A stretch of 5,633 bases of DNA. Origin: Candidatus Heimdallarchaeota archaeon. Lineage in GTDB: Archaea; Asgardarchaeota; Heimdallarchaeia; JABLTI01. Under the pieces are notes generated by a model. That model was not told where the DNA came from. It was given only the letters and a program-made list of their open reading frames with translations, and made no database searches. The stretch covers positions 1-5,633 of the forward strand of contig DAOUWQ010000123.1 of the NCBI GenBank assembly GCA_030667035.1. The letters are read 5' to 3'. Positions 1 through 5,374 of this stretch are shown here, piece after piece. Within the stretch, counting starts at the first letter, position 1. Each line of letters starts with the position of its first letter. The position numbers were made by a program, and so were the translations under genes.

Positions 1-670
1 CTATCCTTTCGCTAACACCAGTTGCACTAATACTCGTTGTAATAGTTAATAGTTCATCAATTGCCTCATCAATTTCAGAATTTCCTGTGATGATTGAATG
101 TTGAGTATCAAAACTACTATTGTCTAAATAGATGAATCGTTGGTCATCAAATTTATAAGAGAAATCATTCAACATCAGAGTATTTCGAGGTTGAAAACTT
201 AGCTCACCATAAGTGCCATCCATCATTGAATTTAGATAATTAGTATGAGATGTGAAATTTCGCATACTATCTTCAAATATGAATGGGTTGGCCATAAATA
301 AAACTGAACCACTGTCTTGAATAAATTCAGTTAAAGCTAATTTCTCTAAATCTGTATATGGATCTGTAGCTAGATAGTATGGAGCCGGTAGGATAAGTAA
401 ATCTGCTCCACGAAGATTTGTTAATGTGAAATTATCTTCATTGATAATTACTTCAGCATCATATTTTGTTTCCAATAAATCTAAAGCAGATTGCATATGG
501 GTATTATTGAAAGAAGTTTGATGAGCAACATCAAAAATAACAATTGGTTTTTCACCCTTAAAACCGGCAGTTTCAAAAGTACCTGGTGAAGTAAAGCTCA
601 TTTGAATAACAATAGCTAGCAAAGCCATAACAAACATAGTAGTATAGAATTTCTTAGAGTTCATATGCAT
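1..670 (-). CDS. Secreted protein with a DUF4350/GIFT-like (GATase-like fold) domain, partial
   Basis: The minus strand is open from a stop at 731-733 to the left edge, so about 223 residues are seen and the C-terminus lies outside the window. Two in-frame ATGs, at 668-670 and 662-664, give MHMNSKK or MNSKK; I chose the outer one because a weak GGTAG lies 4 nt before it. Residues 5-6 of the shorter form are basic and a hydrophobic stretch (FVMALLAIVIQMSF) follows, which reads as a signal peptide or membrane anchor, so the protein is probably exported. The mature part begins with KPIVIFDVAHQTSF, then a helix, a strand (EVIINED), LRGADLLILPAP and FIQDSGSVLFMANPF. This strand-helix order with FDxxH near the start resembles DUF4350/GIFT domains (as in IFT52 and GldG-like proteins). 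The family assignment is by eye and the function is unknown. It is divergent from the kinase gene. Confidence 0.72.
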   Translation of the reverse strand, partial: MHMNSKKFYTTMFVMALLAIVIQMSFTSPGTFETAGFKGEKPIVIFDVAHQTSFNNTHMQSALDLLETKYDAEVIINEDNFTLTNLRGADLLILPAPYYLATDPYTDLEKLALTEFIQDSGSVLFMANPFIFEDSMRNFTSHTNYLNSMMDGTYGELSFQPRNTLMLNDFSYKFDDQRFIYLDNSSFDTQHSIITGNSEIDEAIDELLTITTSISATGVSERI

Positions 671-737
671 ACATCTACCATTTTTTCGTGAATAAATTTG
701 ATGGGTAATTCTATGAGAAGTGTTCGTCACTTATCGA

Positions 738-747
738 TTATTTAACT
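738..747 (-). promoter_or_regulatory. Possible TATA element for the secreted-protein gene
   Basis: Read on the minus strand this is GTTAAATAAT, preceded by an A-rich run that could serve as BRE. It lies about 70 nt before the start codon, which would leave an untranslated leader of roughly 45 nt. The surroundings are AT-rich, so the match is weak evidence. Confidence 0.3.
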
Positions 748-842
748 TTTTTGAAGGTTTAGATTTACAAGTAATAAATCAGTATCCTTTTTGACTGAAA
801 TTCTGCTTTATTTATGAATATTTAAAGATTTATTTGATGTGG

Positions 843-861
843 CGAAAGAAAAATATAAAAT
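843..861 (+). promoter_or_regulatory. BRE/TATA promoter of the UPF0200 kinase gene
   Basis: CGAAAGAA (843-850) looks like a BRE and is followed by an A/T box whose core TATAAAAT lies at 854-861. Transcription would start about 25 nt later, near 882, giving a leader of some 20-25 nt that still contains the ribosome site. This is one of the better promoter matches in the window. Confidence 0.55.
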
Positions 862-894
862 AGACTTAAAACCGAAGAGGAACAAGAAGAAAAT

Positions 895-899
895 GAGGT
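895..899 (+). promoter_or_regulatory. Ribosome binding site that decides between two adjacent ATGs
   Basis: GAGGT lies 3 nt before the ATG at 903 and 6 nt before the ATG at 906. The second spacing is the more usual one, so translation is more likely to start at 906. Confidence 0.5.
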
Positions 900-905
900 T
901 AAATG

Positions 906-1472
906 ATGACAACTATCTTTCTTGCAGTAACAGGAGCACAAGGTTCAGGTAAATCTGTTTTTACAAACATCGCCAAAGACAAGTATAATATTCCAACCTA
1001 CCGTTTGGGCAATATCATAATTGAGGAATGTAAGAAAAGAGGATTGGAAATTAACGGAAGAAATATGGGGAAAATGTCATCAGTATTACGTTATGAGGGC
1101 GGAAAGCAGGTTATTGCAAGTAAAGCAATTTCGGCTATTCAAAAAGATCTCGAGAAGAAACCAAATTTGTTGATTATTGATGGAATCAGATCCTATGAAG
1201 AGTTAAGCTATTTCCGTGAGAAGCTAAATGATGTAAGATTAGTAGCAATAATGACCTCATTGAAGAAACGAAAACAAAGAGTAGAAAATCGGAAAAGAAT
1301 AGATCTTGGTACATTAGGGGATTTTGAAGAGAGAGAACAAAGAGAACTTGCATTTGGATTAGGGGATGTAATAACAAAAGCAGATTACTTTATTTTAAAT
1401 GAGGATATAAATAAAGAAGAATTTGTCAAGCAAATTGAAAACCTTCTCAAACAAATTTTAGATGAAAAGTAA
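906..1472 (+). CDS. UPF0200-family P-loop nucleotide kinase (dephospho-CoA kinase-like)
   Basis: This 188-residue protein is full length for the archaeal UPF0200 family, related to dephospho-CoA and adenylate kinases. It opens with a beta strand and a clear P-loop, GAQGSGKS (about residues 10-17). RNMGKMSSVLR follows near 52-62, where family members have the R-N-x-G segment. A strand ending in LLIIDGIR (about 88-95) acts as the Walker B/acceptor-side motif. A basic, lid-like stretch carries the family signature FEEREQREL then FGLGDVITKADYFILNE (about 140-166). It should phosphorylate a small nucleotide-like substrate in the cytosol with ATP, but the true substrate is not settled for this family; calling it dephospho-CoA kinase would be too strong. 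The gene stands alone, with its own promoter and a T7 tract 18 nt past the stop. Starting at 903 instead adds one Met. Confidence 0.9.
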   Translation: MTTIFLAVTGAQGSGKSVFTNIAKDKYNIPTYRLGNIIIEECKKRGLEINGRNMGKMSSVLRYEGGKQVIASKAISAIQKDLEKKPNLLIIDGIRSYEELSYFREKLNDVRLVAIMTSLKKRKQRVENRKRIDLGTLGDFEEREQRELAFGLGDVITKADYFILNEDINKEEFVKQIENLLKQILDEK

Positions 1473-1489
1473 TGAATTCAGAAGAAGAG

Positions 1490-1496
1490 TTTTTTT
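1490..1496 (+). terminator. T-tract terminator after the kinase gene
   Basis: Seven T residues follow the TAA stop of the kinase gene by 17 nt, before the convergent L37e gene. Archaeal transcripts commonly end at such U-rich runs, which are also where aCPSF1 cleaves. No hairpin precedes it. Confidence 0.5.
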
Positions 1497-1497
1497 A

Positions 1498-1525
1498 GAT
1501 GACCTGCAAAATCTGCAAAGTCATC
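1498..1525. repeat. Small inverted repeat between the convergent kinase and L37e genes
   Basis: GATGAC (1498-1503) and GTCATC (1520-1525) form a perfect 6-bp inverted repeat. The 16-nt loop holds CTGCAAA twice (1504-1510 and 1513-1519). On the minus strand it would form a hairpin in the 3' untranslated region of the L37e transcript. It could stabilise that 3' end or be chance. Confidence 0.35.
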
Positions 1526-1548
1526 ATTTTGTTGTTTAGTTGATAAAC

Positions 1549-1704
1549 TTACCAACTATGGGATCTTAATTTTGCGGAAGCGCCAAAACCACAACTAGCA
1601 CAAATTGATTTTTTCATATTGTAAGAATTATTTCCACAGCGTCTACAGCGCATGTGAGTTGGAGTGCGGTTTGCTTTTCCTTTACTTGCAGTGCCTTTAG
1701 TCAT
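1549..1704 (-). CDS. rpl37e: Large ribosomal subunit protein eL37 (L37e)
   Basis: This 51-residue protein is a zinc-binding component of the archaeal/eukaryotic large ribosomal subunit. It begins MTKGTASKGKANRTPTH, matching the family's GKGTPSxGKxNxxTH opening. It carries two CxxC pairs, CRRC (residues 20-23) and CASC (35-38), which bind one zinc ion. The end, GFGASAKLRSHSW, matches the usual GFGRSAKMRxYxW tail. A good ribosome site, GGTGA (minus strand, 1711-1715), sits 6 nt before the ATG, and the stop is TAA at 1549-1551. It lies 33 nt downstream of the LSm gene in the same direction; LSm-L37e pairing is widespread in archaea and supports the call. The tail has H-S where many homologues have Y-N or similar, a minor variation. 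Confidence 0.95.
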   Translation of the reverse strand: MTKGTASKGKANRTPTHMRCRRCGNNSYNMKKSICASCGFGASAKLRSHSW

Positions 1705-1737
1705 TCATTATCACCTTATTTTAAATAATCTTTGTTT

Positions 1738-2004
1738 CTATTTTTTATCTACGGAGGGAGGTGGACTAATGATAATAACATTGTCACCACGTAAGATGAT
1801 TGTTCCTAAGGAATTGTTTCCATCATCCTTGATTTCCTCAGCATCCTCTAAAGTTAAATTGAGATGTGCATCGTAATTCTTCAGTTTACCTCTTAATTGG
1901 CGTCCACCTTTCAATTTCACTAAGACGATTCCTCCAAGTGACATTGAGAGAAGATCCATAGGTCTATCTTTGTTCAAACGTCGTTCTGGTTGCGGTTTGC
2001 TCAT
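1738..2004 (-). CDS. Archaeal Sm-like RNA-binding protein (LSm/SmAP)
   Basis: This 88-residue single-domain LSm protein should form a ring (usually a heptamer) that binds U-rich RNA. The Sm1 motif covers about residues 17-57 (DLLSMSLGGIVLVKLKGG, then LRGKLKNYDAHLNLTLEDAEE). Its D45-x-H47-x-N49 residues match the uridine-contacting loop. The Sm2 motif is LRGDNVIIISPPP (about 71-83), with R72 and D74 in the second contact loop. I place the start at the ATG at 2002-2004 because GGAGA (minus strand, 2013-2017) lies 8 nt before it and MSKPQPERRLNKDRP is a normal LSm N-terminus; an ATG 24 nt further out would add 8 residues and lacks such a site. It is the first gene of the LSm-L37e operon, co-expressed with a ribosomal protein. 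Confidence 0.95.
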   Translation of the reverse strand: MSKPQPERRLNKDRPMDLLSMSLGGIVLVKLKGGRQLRGKLKNYDAHLNLTLEDAEEIKDDGNNSLGTIILRGDNVIIISPPPSVDKK

Positions 2005-2064
2005 TTTATTATTCTCCAAGGAATACAAGATTAGAACAATCTATTCTTCAATGAAAGCTATCGC

Positions 2065-2080
2065 TTTTTAAATGCTTTCT
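2065..2080 (-). promoter_or_regulatory. Probable BRE/TATA promoter of the LSm-L37e operon
   Basis: On the minus strand AGAAAGCA is followed by TTTAAAAA (plus positions 2065-2072), a BRE/TATA-like pair. The start site would fall near 2042, about 38 nt before the LSm start codon. The AAAGC/GCTTT inverted repeat at 2054-2067 partly overlaps the TATA box and could influence it, although it may be chance. Confidence 0.45.
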
Positions 2081-2144
2081 TTAATATTCAATCTTGTAAA
2101 ATATTTACAAATTTAAGAGCTTTGATAACTTGAGCATTAAACTC

Positions 2145-2152
2145 TATAAAAA
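2145..2152 (+). promoter_or_regulatory. Possible TATA box of the MCT-1/PUA gene
   Basis: TATAAAAA lies 77 nt before the ATG at 2230, implying a leader of about 50 nt. Other A/T boxes at about 2179-2189 and 2202-2209 are closer, so which one is used cannot be decided from sequence alone. Confidence 0.35.
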
Positions 2153-2229
2153 ATTTTTTGACCAATGCTGCCAAAAGAATAAAAAATAATCAAAAGAACT
2201 CTTAAAATAATAGCTAAGGAAGGCTTGCA

Positions 2230-2715
2230 ATGGAAATTACTCGTAGACATGTAATTAGAAAAAAGGATTTCAAGGAACTTAAAGAGAAGTTAAAGGTGGT
2301 TCTAGGGGATGAAGTTGATTCCCTATTTGATAAGGGTGCAGAATTAGTTGTTGCAGATATCGGTGAATTTTATGCTGAAAACAAAAAGATTTTAGCTTTT
2401 AAAATTGGAGACAGAGTATTTCCTAGCCTTCGAGTGCTTAATGAAGGATTAATAAAATTGCCTTCTGTTACTGTTGATATGGGTGCAGTACCATACGTTA
2501 CAAATGGAGCAGATGTAATGGCTCCAGGTATAACACAAATTTCAGATGAACTAAAAGCTGGAACAATAATTATGATCATCGATGAGAATTTTGGTAAAGC
2601 TCTTGCTATTGGAGAATTACTTTATGATGGAAGTGAAATTCAAAACATGAAAAAAGGCAAGGCGATAAAAAGTATTCATTATGTAAATGACGAGATATGG
2701 AAAATCGAATTGTAA
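2230..2715 (+). CDS. MCT-1/Tma20-like protein with a C-terminal PUA domain
   Basis: This 161-residue protein has the two-part build of MCT-1 (MCTS1/Tma20): an N-terminal pre-PUA domain (about 1-78, basic helix-rich start MEITRRHVIRKKDFKELKEK) and a PUA RNA-binding domain (about 79-158). PUA signatures are VDMGAVPYVTNGADVMAPGI (82-101), KALAIGEL (123-130) and SIHYVNDEIWKIEL at the end. The end closely resembles the IHYLNDGLWHM tail of MCT-1, and NGADVMAPG matches MCT-1 SGANIMCPG. Eukaryotic MCT-1 works with DENR on the small ribosomal subunit in tRNA release and reinitiation. A ribosome- or tRNA-related role here is inferred; the archaeal function is not firmly established. AAGGAAGG ends 6 nt before the ATG. 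A TTG-started small ORF follows 14 nt after the stop and is probably co-transcribed. Confidence 0.9.
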   Translation: MEITRRHVIRKKDFKELKEKLKVVLGDEVDSLFDKGAELVVADIGEFYAENKKILAFKIGDRVFPSLRVLNEGLIKLPSVTVDMGAVPYVTNGADVMAPGITQISDELKAGTIIMIIDENFGKALAIGELLYDGSEIQNMKKGKAIKSIHYVNDEIWKIEL

Positions 2716-2729
2716 GAGAGAGGACATGA

Positions 2730-2962
2730 TTGGTTCAAAGCAATTCCATTCTTTATGACCTAAATGAAAAAAAGGGATGGTTATTAAAATCATCAAAAGA
2801 GGGTACCTGGCATTCGAAATGGTTGCAATTAGGACGCACAAATTTTATTGAACCGTGGACTGATGGAAAATTCCGCATAAACTTGTTTCTTATACATACC
2901 CATTCCAAAGAATGACAATTAGAATACCAAATATAAAAGGTGACAAGGTTATAGTTGAATGA
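2730..2962 (+). pseudogene. Small gene of unknown function, apparently split by a -1 frameshift
   Basis: A TTG at 2730 opens a 61-codon frame ending with TGA at 2913-2915. It has GAGAGGA (2718-2724) 5 nt upstream and lies 14 nt after the PUA stop, so it reads as the second gene of that operon. The product starts MVQSNSILYDLNEKKGW and is rich in tryptophan (KKGWLL, TWHSKW, EPWTDGK). From 2864 another frame is open to TGA at 2960-2962. Entering it at the AAAA run (2867-2870) gives a 77-residue protein ending PFQRMTIRIPNIKGDKVIVE. The last 17 codons of that frame are nearly all purine-first and about 6 of 30 end in G/C, a better coding signature than the original frame there. I infer one lost A: a sequencing error, a real pseudogene, or less likely programmed slippage. 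I do not recognise the family. A nearby ATG at 2726 gives only 10 codons. Confidence 0.5.
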
Positions 2963-2981
2963 AAAACGTTCAACTTAACCT
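2946..2981. terminator. Inverted repeat at the convergent junction, possible bidirectional terminator
   Basis: AGGTTA-T-AGTTGAA (2946-2959) pairs with TTCAACT-TAACCT (2969-2981): 13 base pairs with one bulged T at 2952 and a 9-nt loop. It overlaps the inferred 3' end of the small gene and ends 8 nt before the stop of aCPSF1, so either transcript would carry the hairpin at its end. No long T-tract follows on the plus strand, and on the minus strand a T5 lies in the loop. A transcript-end or stability role is inference. Confidence 0.5.
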
Positions 2982-2988
2982 CGCAAAT

Positions 2989-4902
2989 CTAGCATAATCT
3001 TACTGTTTCTAGAACATCTGGAGCTTTTGTTTCAACCTTGAGCATTTTATGCAAAGTCGATGCTAAAGATATACATTTACTTTTCTCGCCATGTATCAGG
3101 AAGATTTTTTCTGGACGAGGATTCACTTTACGTGCGTAATTTAGAAGTTCTTTTCGATCACTATGACCTGAGAAACCAATAATAGTATGAACTTCCATAT
3201 CAATTCGCAACATACGTGCATGACCTTTTTCCATCAGAGTAATTTCATTAACATTTTTCTGAACTTTTCTACCAAGTGAACCTTCACCTTGATATGAAAC
3301 GAAAAGAATGGAATTCTTAGCATCTCCAGATAGTTTCTCAAAATACTCTACTGAAGGACCACCTGTTAACATACCACTGGTGGCAAGAATAATACAAGGA
3401 TCTCCACCAATAATTTGTTTTCTTTCGTCTCTTCCTTCTACTCTATGGAAACAGTCAGCTAAGAATGGGTTTTGACCTATGTGGAATATTTTCTCACGGA
3501 GTTTCCGGCTAAGATATTCAGGATGGCAAGTTGTTACAGCAGAAGCTTCAGAAATCATACCATCCATATAAACTGGAACAGCAGGTACTAATTTCCTAGC
3601 AATCAAGGATTCTATAACAATTTGTAATTCTTGAGCACGTCCTACTGCTAAAACTGGGATGAGTACTTTTCCACCTCTTTCTAAGGTGGCACTTATAACA
3701 TTTCTAATATGAGCTTCAGCTTCTTTGTTGGAAGGCATTATATCTTGTGGATTACCATAAGTGGATTCCATAAAGAGTGCTTCCAATCGTGGGAATTTTG
3801 AAACTGCAGAATCTAAAAGATTAGTTTGACGATACTTAAAGTCTTGAGCGACAGCCATATTGTAAAGTCCATTACCAATATGTAAGTGTACTATAGCTGA
3901 TCCCAAAATATGTCCTGCATTATGCAGTGTTAATCGGATATCCGGTGAGATATCGGTCACTTCTCCATAATTTAATGGGATTGTATGAAGAACAGTTTTT
4001 TTCACGTCTTTTGTACTATATGGTAGAAGTTTTCCTTCTTTTTTAGCTACGTCCAAATAATCAATTTGAAGTAAAGTCATTAAATTGCTTGTTGCTTTGG
4101 TTGTATAAACAGGTCCCTCATAACCATATTTGAAAAGGTATGGTAAAAAGCCACTGTGATCAAGATGAGCGTGCGTGATAACTACGGCATCCAAATTCGA
4201 AATAGAAAATTCCAAAGCATCTAATCTTGGAAACATTTCTTTAGATGAATTACGACCGACGTTTACACCACAATCGATTAAGATATTACTTTCAGGGGTT
4301 CTTAGCAAAGTTGCACTTCTCCCTACTTCCCGATAACCACCTAAAGAGGTAAATCGAACCCAATTTGTTTCAAACATTTGCTTTCGATGTATTCTCCGGC
4401 CTATTTTTCGCAATATTTTTTTGCGTGCCTCGCTTTCAGTAAAAAGAATGTTTCGCACAGTTTTAACAATACGTGAATCTAAAGGAGGAGTTCTTGAAAC
4501 GCTTGGTCTCCAAAATGTTTCCGAGGTAATTTTTCGCAAAGTTTCTCCACTTTTTCCAATAACAAGACCAGGTTTAACAGCCTCAATAAGAATTTCCCCA
4601 ATATTGGGATCAAATTGAATCGAGCTTATTTCTGCTTCCTTAGGGACGAGTTTTTCAACAATTGTTTTAGCTTTTTCTTCCTTCATACGTACAGATGGAT
4701 CAGAGCGAATAACAATACGTTTACGTAAATCCTTTGCTAAATTTTTTACCAATTCTCCATTATCAACCAATATCTGAGGATTACGAGAATAAACTGCCAC
4801 TTCAGGTCCTTCAAATTCTATTTCAGATATATCAGCAGAAGGAGGTGTTTTCGCTAGAATCTGCGATTTAATTTCATCCAATGTTTCTTGACTAATTAGC
4901 AT
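2989..4902 (-). CDS. aCPSF1/FttA, KH-domain beta-CASP nuclease and transcription termination factor
   Basis: The 637-residue product has the length and full layout of archaeal aCPSF1. Two KH domains lie at about 1-70 and 73-145, the second with GKSG (116-119). The metallo-beta-lactamase core runs from about 180 to 390 and closes at the C-terminus, with a beta-CASP insert at about 390-575. Metal-site residues are visible: D210 in LIDCG, HAHLDH (244-249), H331 in NAGHILGS, D354 in AQDFKY and H604 in LIHGE. Beta-CASP motifs A and B are E379 (ESTYG) and H580 (GFSGHSD). LATSGMLTGGP (506-516) and the LETVRL tail are family hallmarks. Family members are homodimeric endo/5'-3' exonucleases that cleave U-rich 3' ends and terminate transcription genome-wide in archaea. 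One oddity is motif 4, AQD instead of the usual TGD. A weak GAGAG lies about 9 nt before the ATG. The gene appears monocistronic. Confidence 0.96.
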   Translation of the reverse strand: MLISQETLDEIKSQILAKTPPSADISEIEFEGPEVAVYSRNPQILVDNGELVKNLAKDLRKRIVIRSDPSVRMKEEKAKTIVEKLVPKEAEISSIQFDPNIGEILIEAVKPGLVIGKSGETLRKITSETFWRPSVSRTPPLDSRIVKTVRNILFTESEARKKILRKIGRRIHRKQMFETNWVRFTSLGGYREVGRSATLLRTPESNILIDCGVNVGRNSSKEMFPRLDALEFSISNLDAVVITHAHLDHSGFLPYLFKYGYEGPVYTTKATSNLMTLLQIDYLDVAKKEGKLLPYSTKDVKKTVLHTIPLNYGEVTDISPDIRLTLHNAGHILGSAIVHLHIGNGLYNMAVAQDFKYRQTNLLDSAVSKFPRLEALFMESTYGNPQDIMPSNKEAEAHIRNVISATLERGGKVLIPVLAVGRAQELQIVIESLIARKLVPAVPVYMDGMISEASAVTTCHPEYLSRKLREKIFHIGQNPFLADCFHRVEGRDERKQIIGGDPCIILATSGMLTGGPSVEYFEKLSGDAKNSILFVSYQGEGSLGRKVQKNVNEITLMEKGHARMLRIDMEVHTIIGFSGHSDRKELLNYARKVNPRPEKIFLIHGEKSKCISLASTLHKMLKVETKAPDVLETVRLC

Positions 4903-4963
4903 TATTTTTTTCTCTCATTACAAAGTAATTTTTTTTAGTTACAACAGAGATAGTTTTTTCCGT

Positions 4964-4975
4964 TTATTTTAAAAT
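4964..4975 (-). promoter_or_regulatory. Probable TATA box of the aCPSF1 gene
   Basis: On the minus strand the sequence is TTTTAAAATAAA, about 62 nt before the start codon. The leader would be about 40 nt and rich in A and T, including an eight-T run on the plus strand at 4929-4936. The match to an archaeal TATA box is good but the area is AT-rich. Confidence 0.45.
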
Positions 4976-5271
4976 TCAAGCTTTTTTGGCGACCGTTAGT
5001 ATAGTTCTTATTTTGATTTTATTTATCGATGTCTTTGATTTCAAGTTTCTTCTCTAATGAAGAGAGATTTTTACTAATGGAAATTTTTTCTAAAACGTGG
5101 TTTTATCCACAGTGTGAGATTACGGCAGTTAATGCCAAAAAAACTCCTTGTTTTAAATTTGAAGTCTAATCATTTATAAAACTATTCTTAGTGAAATATT
5201 TTGACTATTAAACAAATTGGAGTTAAAATCATCAAAGTAGATTATTGGATTATTACAAACAAGAAGGGCAG

Positions 5272-5286
5272 TTTTTTTTTATTTTT
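5272..5286 (+). terminator. Long T-tract (T9-A-T5) in the intergenic region
   Basis: The run is the strongest poly-T in the window and looks like an archaeal terminator for plus-strand transcription. No plus-strand gene is recognised upstream of it within the gap, so what it would terminate is unclear. It may instead only be an AT-rich promoter-proximal segment. Confidence 0.35.
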
Positions 5287-5304
5287 CTCTATTCGGAAAG
5301 CATT

Positions 5305-5313
5305 TGTATAATA
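5305..5313 (+). promoter_or_regulatory. Probable TATA box of the formiminotransferase gene
   Basis: TGTATAATA lies about 62 nt before the TTG start, with CGGAAAGCA just upstream that could act as BRE. The leader would be about 40 nt and includes the ribosome site. An alternative A/T box, TATTAAAA, lies at 5317-5324. Confidence 0.4.
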
Positions 5314-5362
5314 ACGTATTAAAAGAGTGAATCTTGAATGAAAGATAATAAAGTAAAATTTT

Positions 5363-5368
5363 GAGGAG
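5363..5368 (+). promoter_or_regulatory. Ribosome binding site supporting a TTG start
   Basis: GAGGAG ends 6 nt before the TTG at 5375. It is among the best ribosome sites in the window and fixes the start, because no ATG or GTG lies in frame near this point. An ATG at 5338 in another frame gives only an 8-codon ORF. Confidence 0.7.
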
Positions 5369-5374
5369 ATTTTC

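Larger units (their letters stand above)
4903..5374. other. Long intergenic region between divergent aCPSF1 and formiminotransferase genes
   Basis: About 470 bases hold no convincing gene on either strand. The left end should carry the aCPSF1 promoter and the right end the formiminotransferase promoter. In between I see three things. The first is a hairpin TTCTCT/AGAGAG (5050-5066) followed by T5. The second is a short GGCA/TGCC hairpin (5124-5136). The third is a T9-A-T5 tract (5272-5286) with a TATA-like TTTATAAA about 100 nt before it (5173-5180). These could frame a small plus-strand RNA, but no tRNA, SRP, RNase P or C/D-box pattern is recognisable. Confidence 0.5.

Noticed and set aside
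1478..1527. Possible C/D-box guide RNA on the minus strand: ATGATGA (1521-1527) and CTGA (1478-1481).
   Set aside because: No clear D' and C' boxes lie between them and the flanks do not form a terminal stem. Both boxes are short enough to occur by chance in AT-rich sequence.
1664..1876. A 70-codon plus-strand ORF across the LSm and L37e genes.
   Set aside because: It runs antisense through two clearly recognised genes and the gap between them, with no family match.
2726..2758. A 10-codon ORF (MIGSKQFHSL) with an ATG just before the TTG of the small gene.
   Set aside because: The ribosome site is only 1-2 nt from this ATG and the frame closes at once; the TTG at 2730 has the right spacing and a longer frame.
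2617..2841. A 74-codon minus-strand ORF over the end of the PUA gene.
   Set aside because: It is antisense to a well-supported gene and its product resembles no family; it is a shadow of the plus-strand coding frames.
4421..4618. A 65-codon plus-strand ORF inside aCPSF1.
   Set aside because: It is fully antisense to the conserved second KH region of aCPSF1 and has no independent support.
4988..5060. A tRNA-like start (GGCGACCGTTAGTATAG).
   Set aside because: No anticodon arm, T-arm GTTC motif or matching acceptor strand follows, so it is not a tRNA.
5077..5169. A 30-codon plus-strand ORF (starts MEIFSKTWFYPQ) in the long gap.
   Set aside because: It has no ribosome site at a normal distance, no recognisable family, and a length expected by chance.
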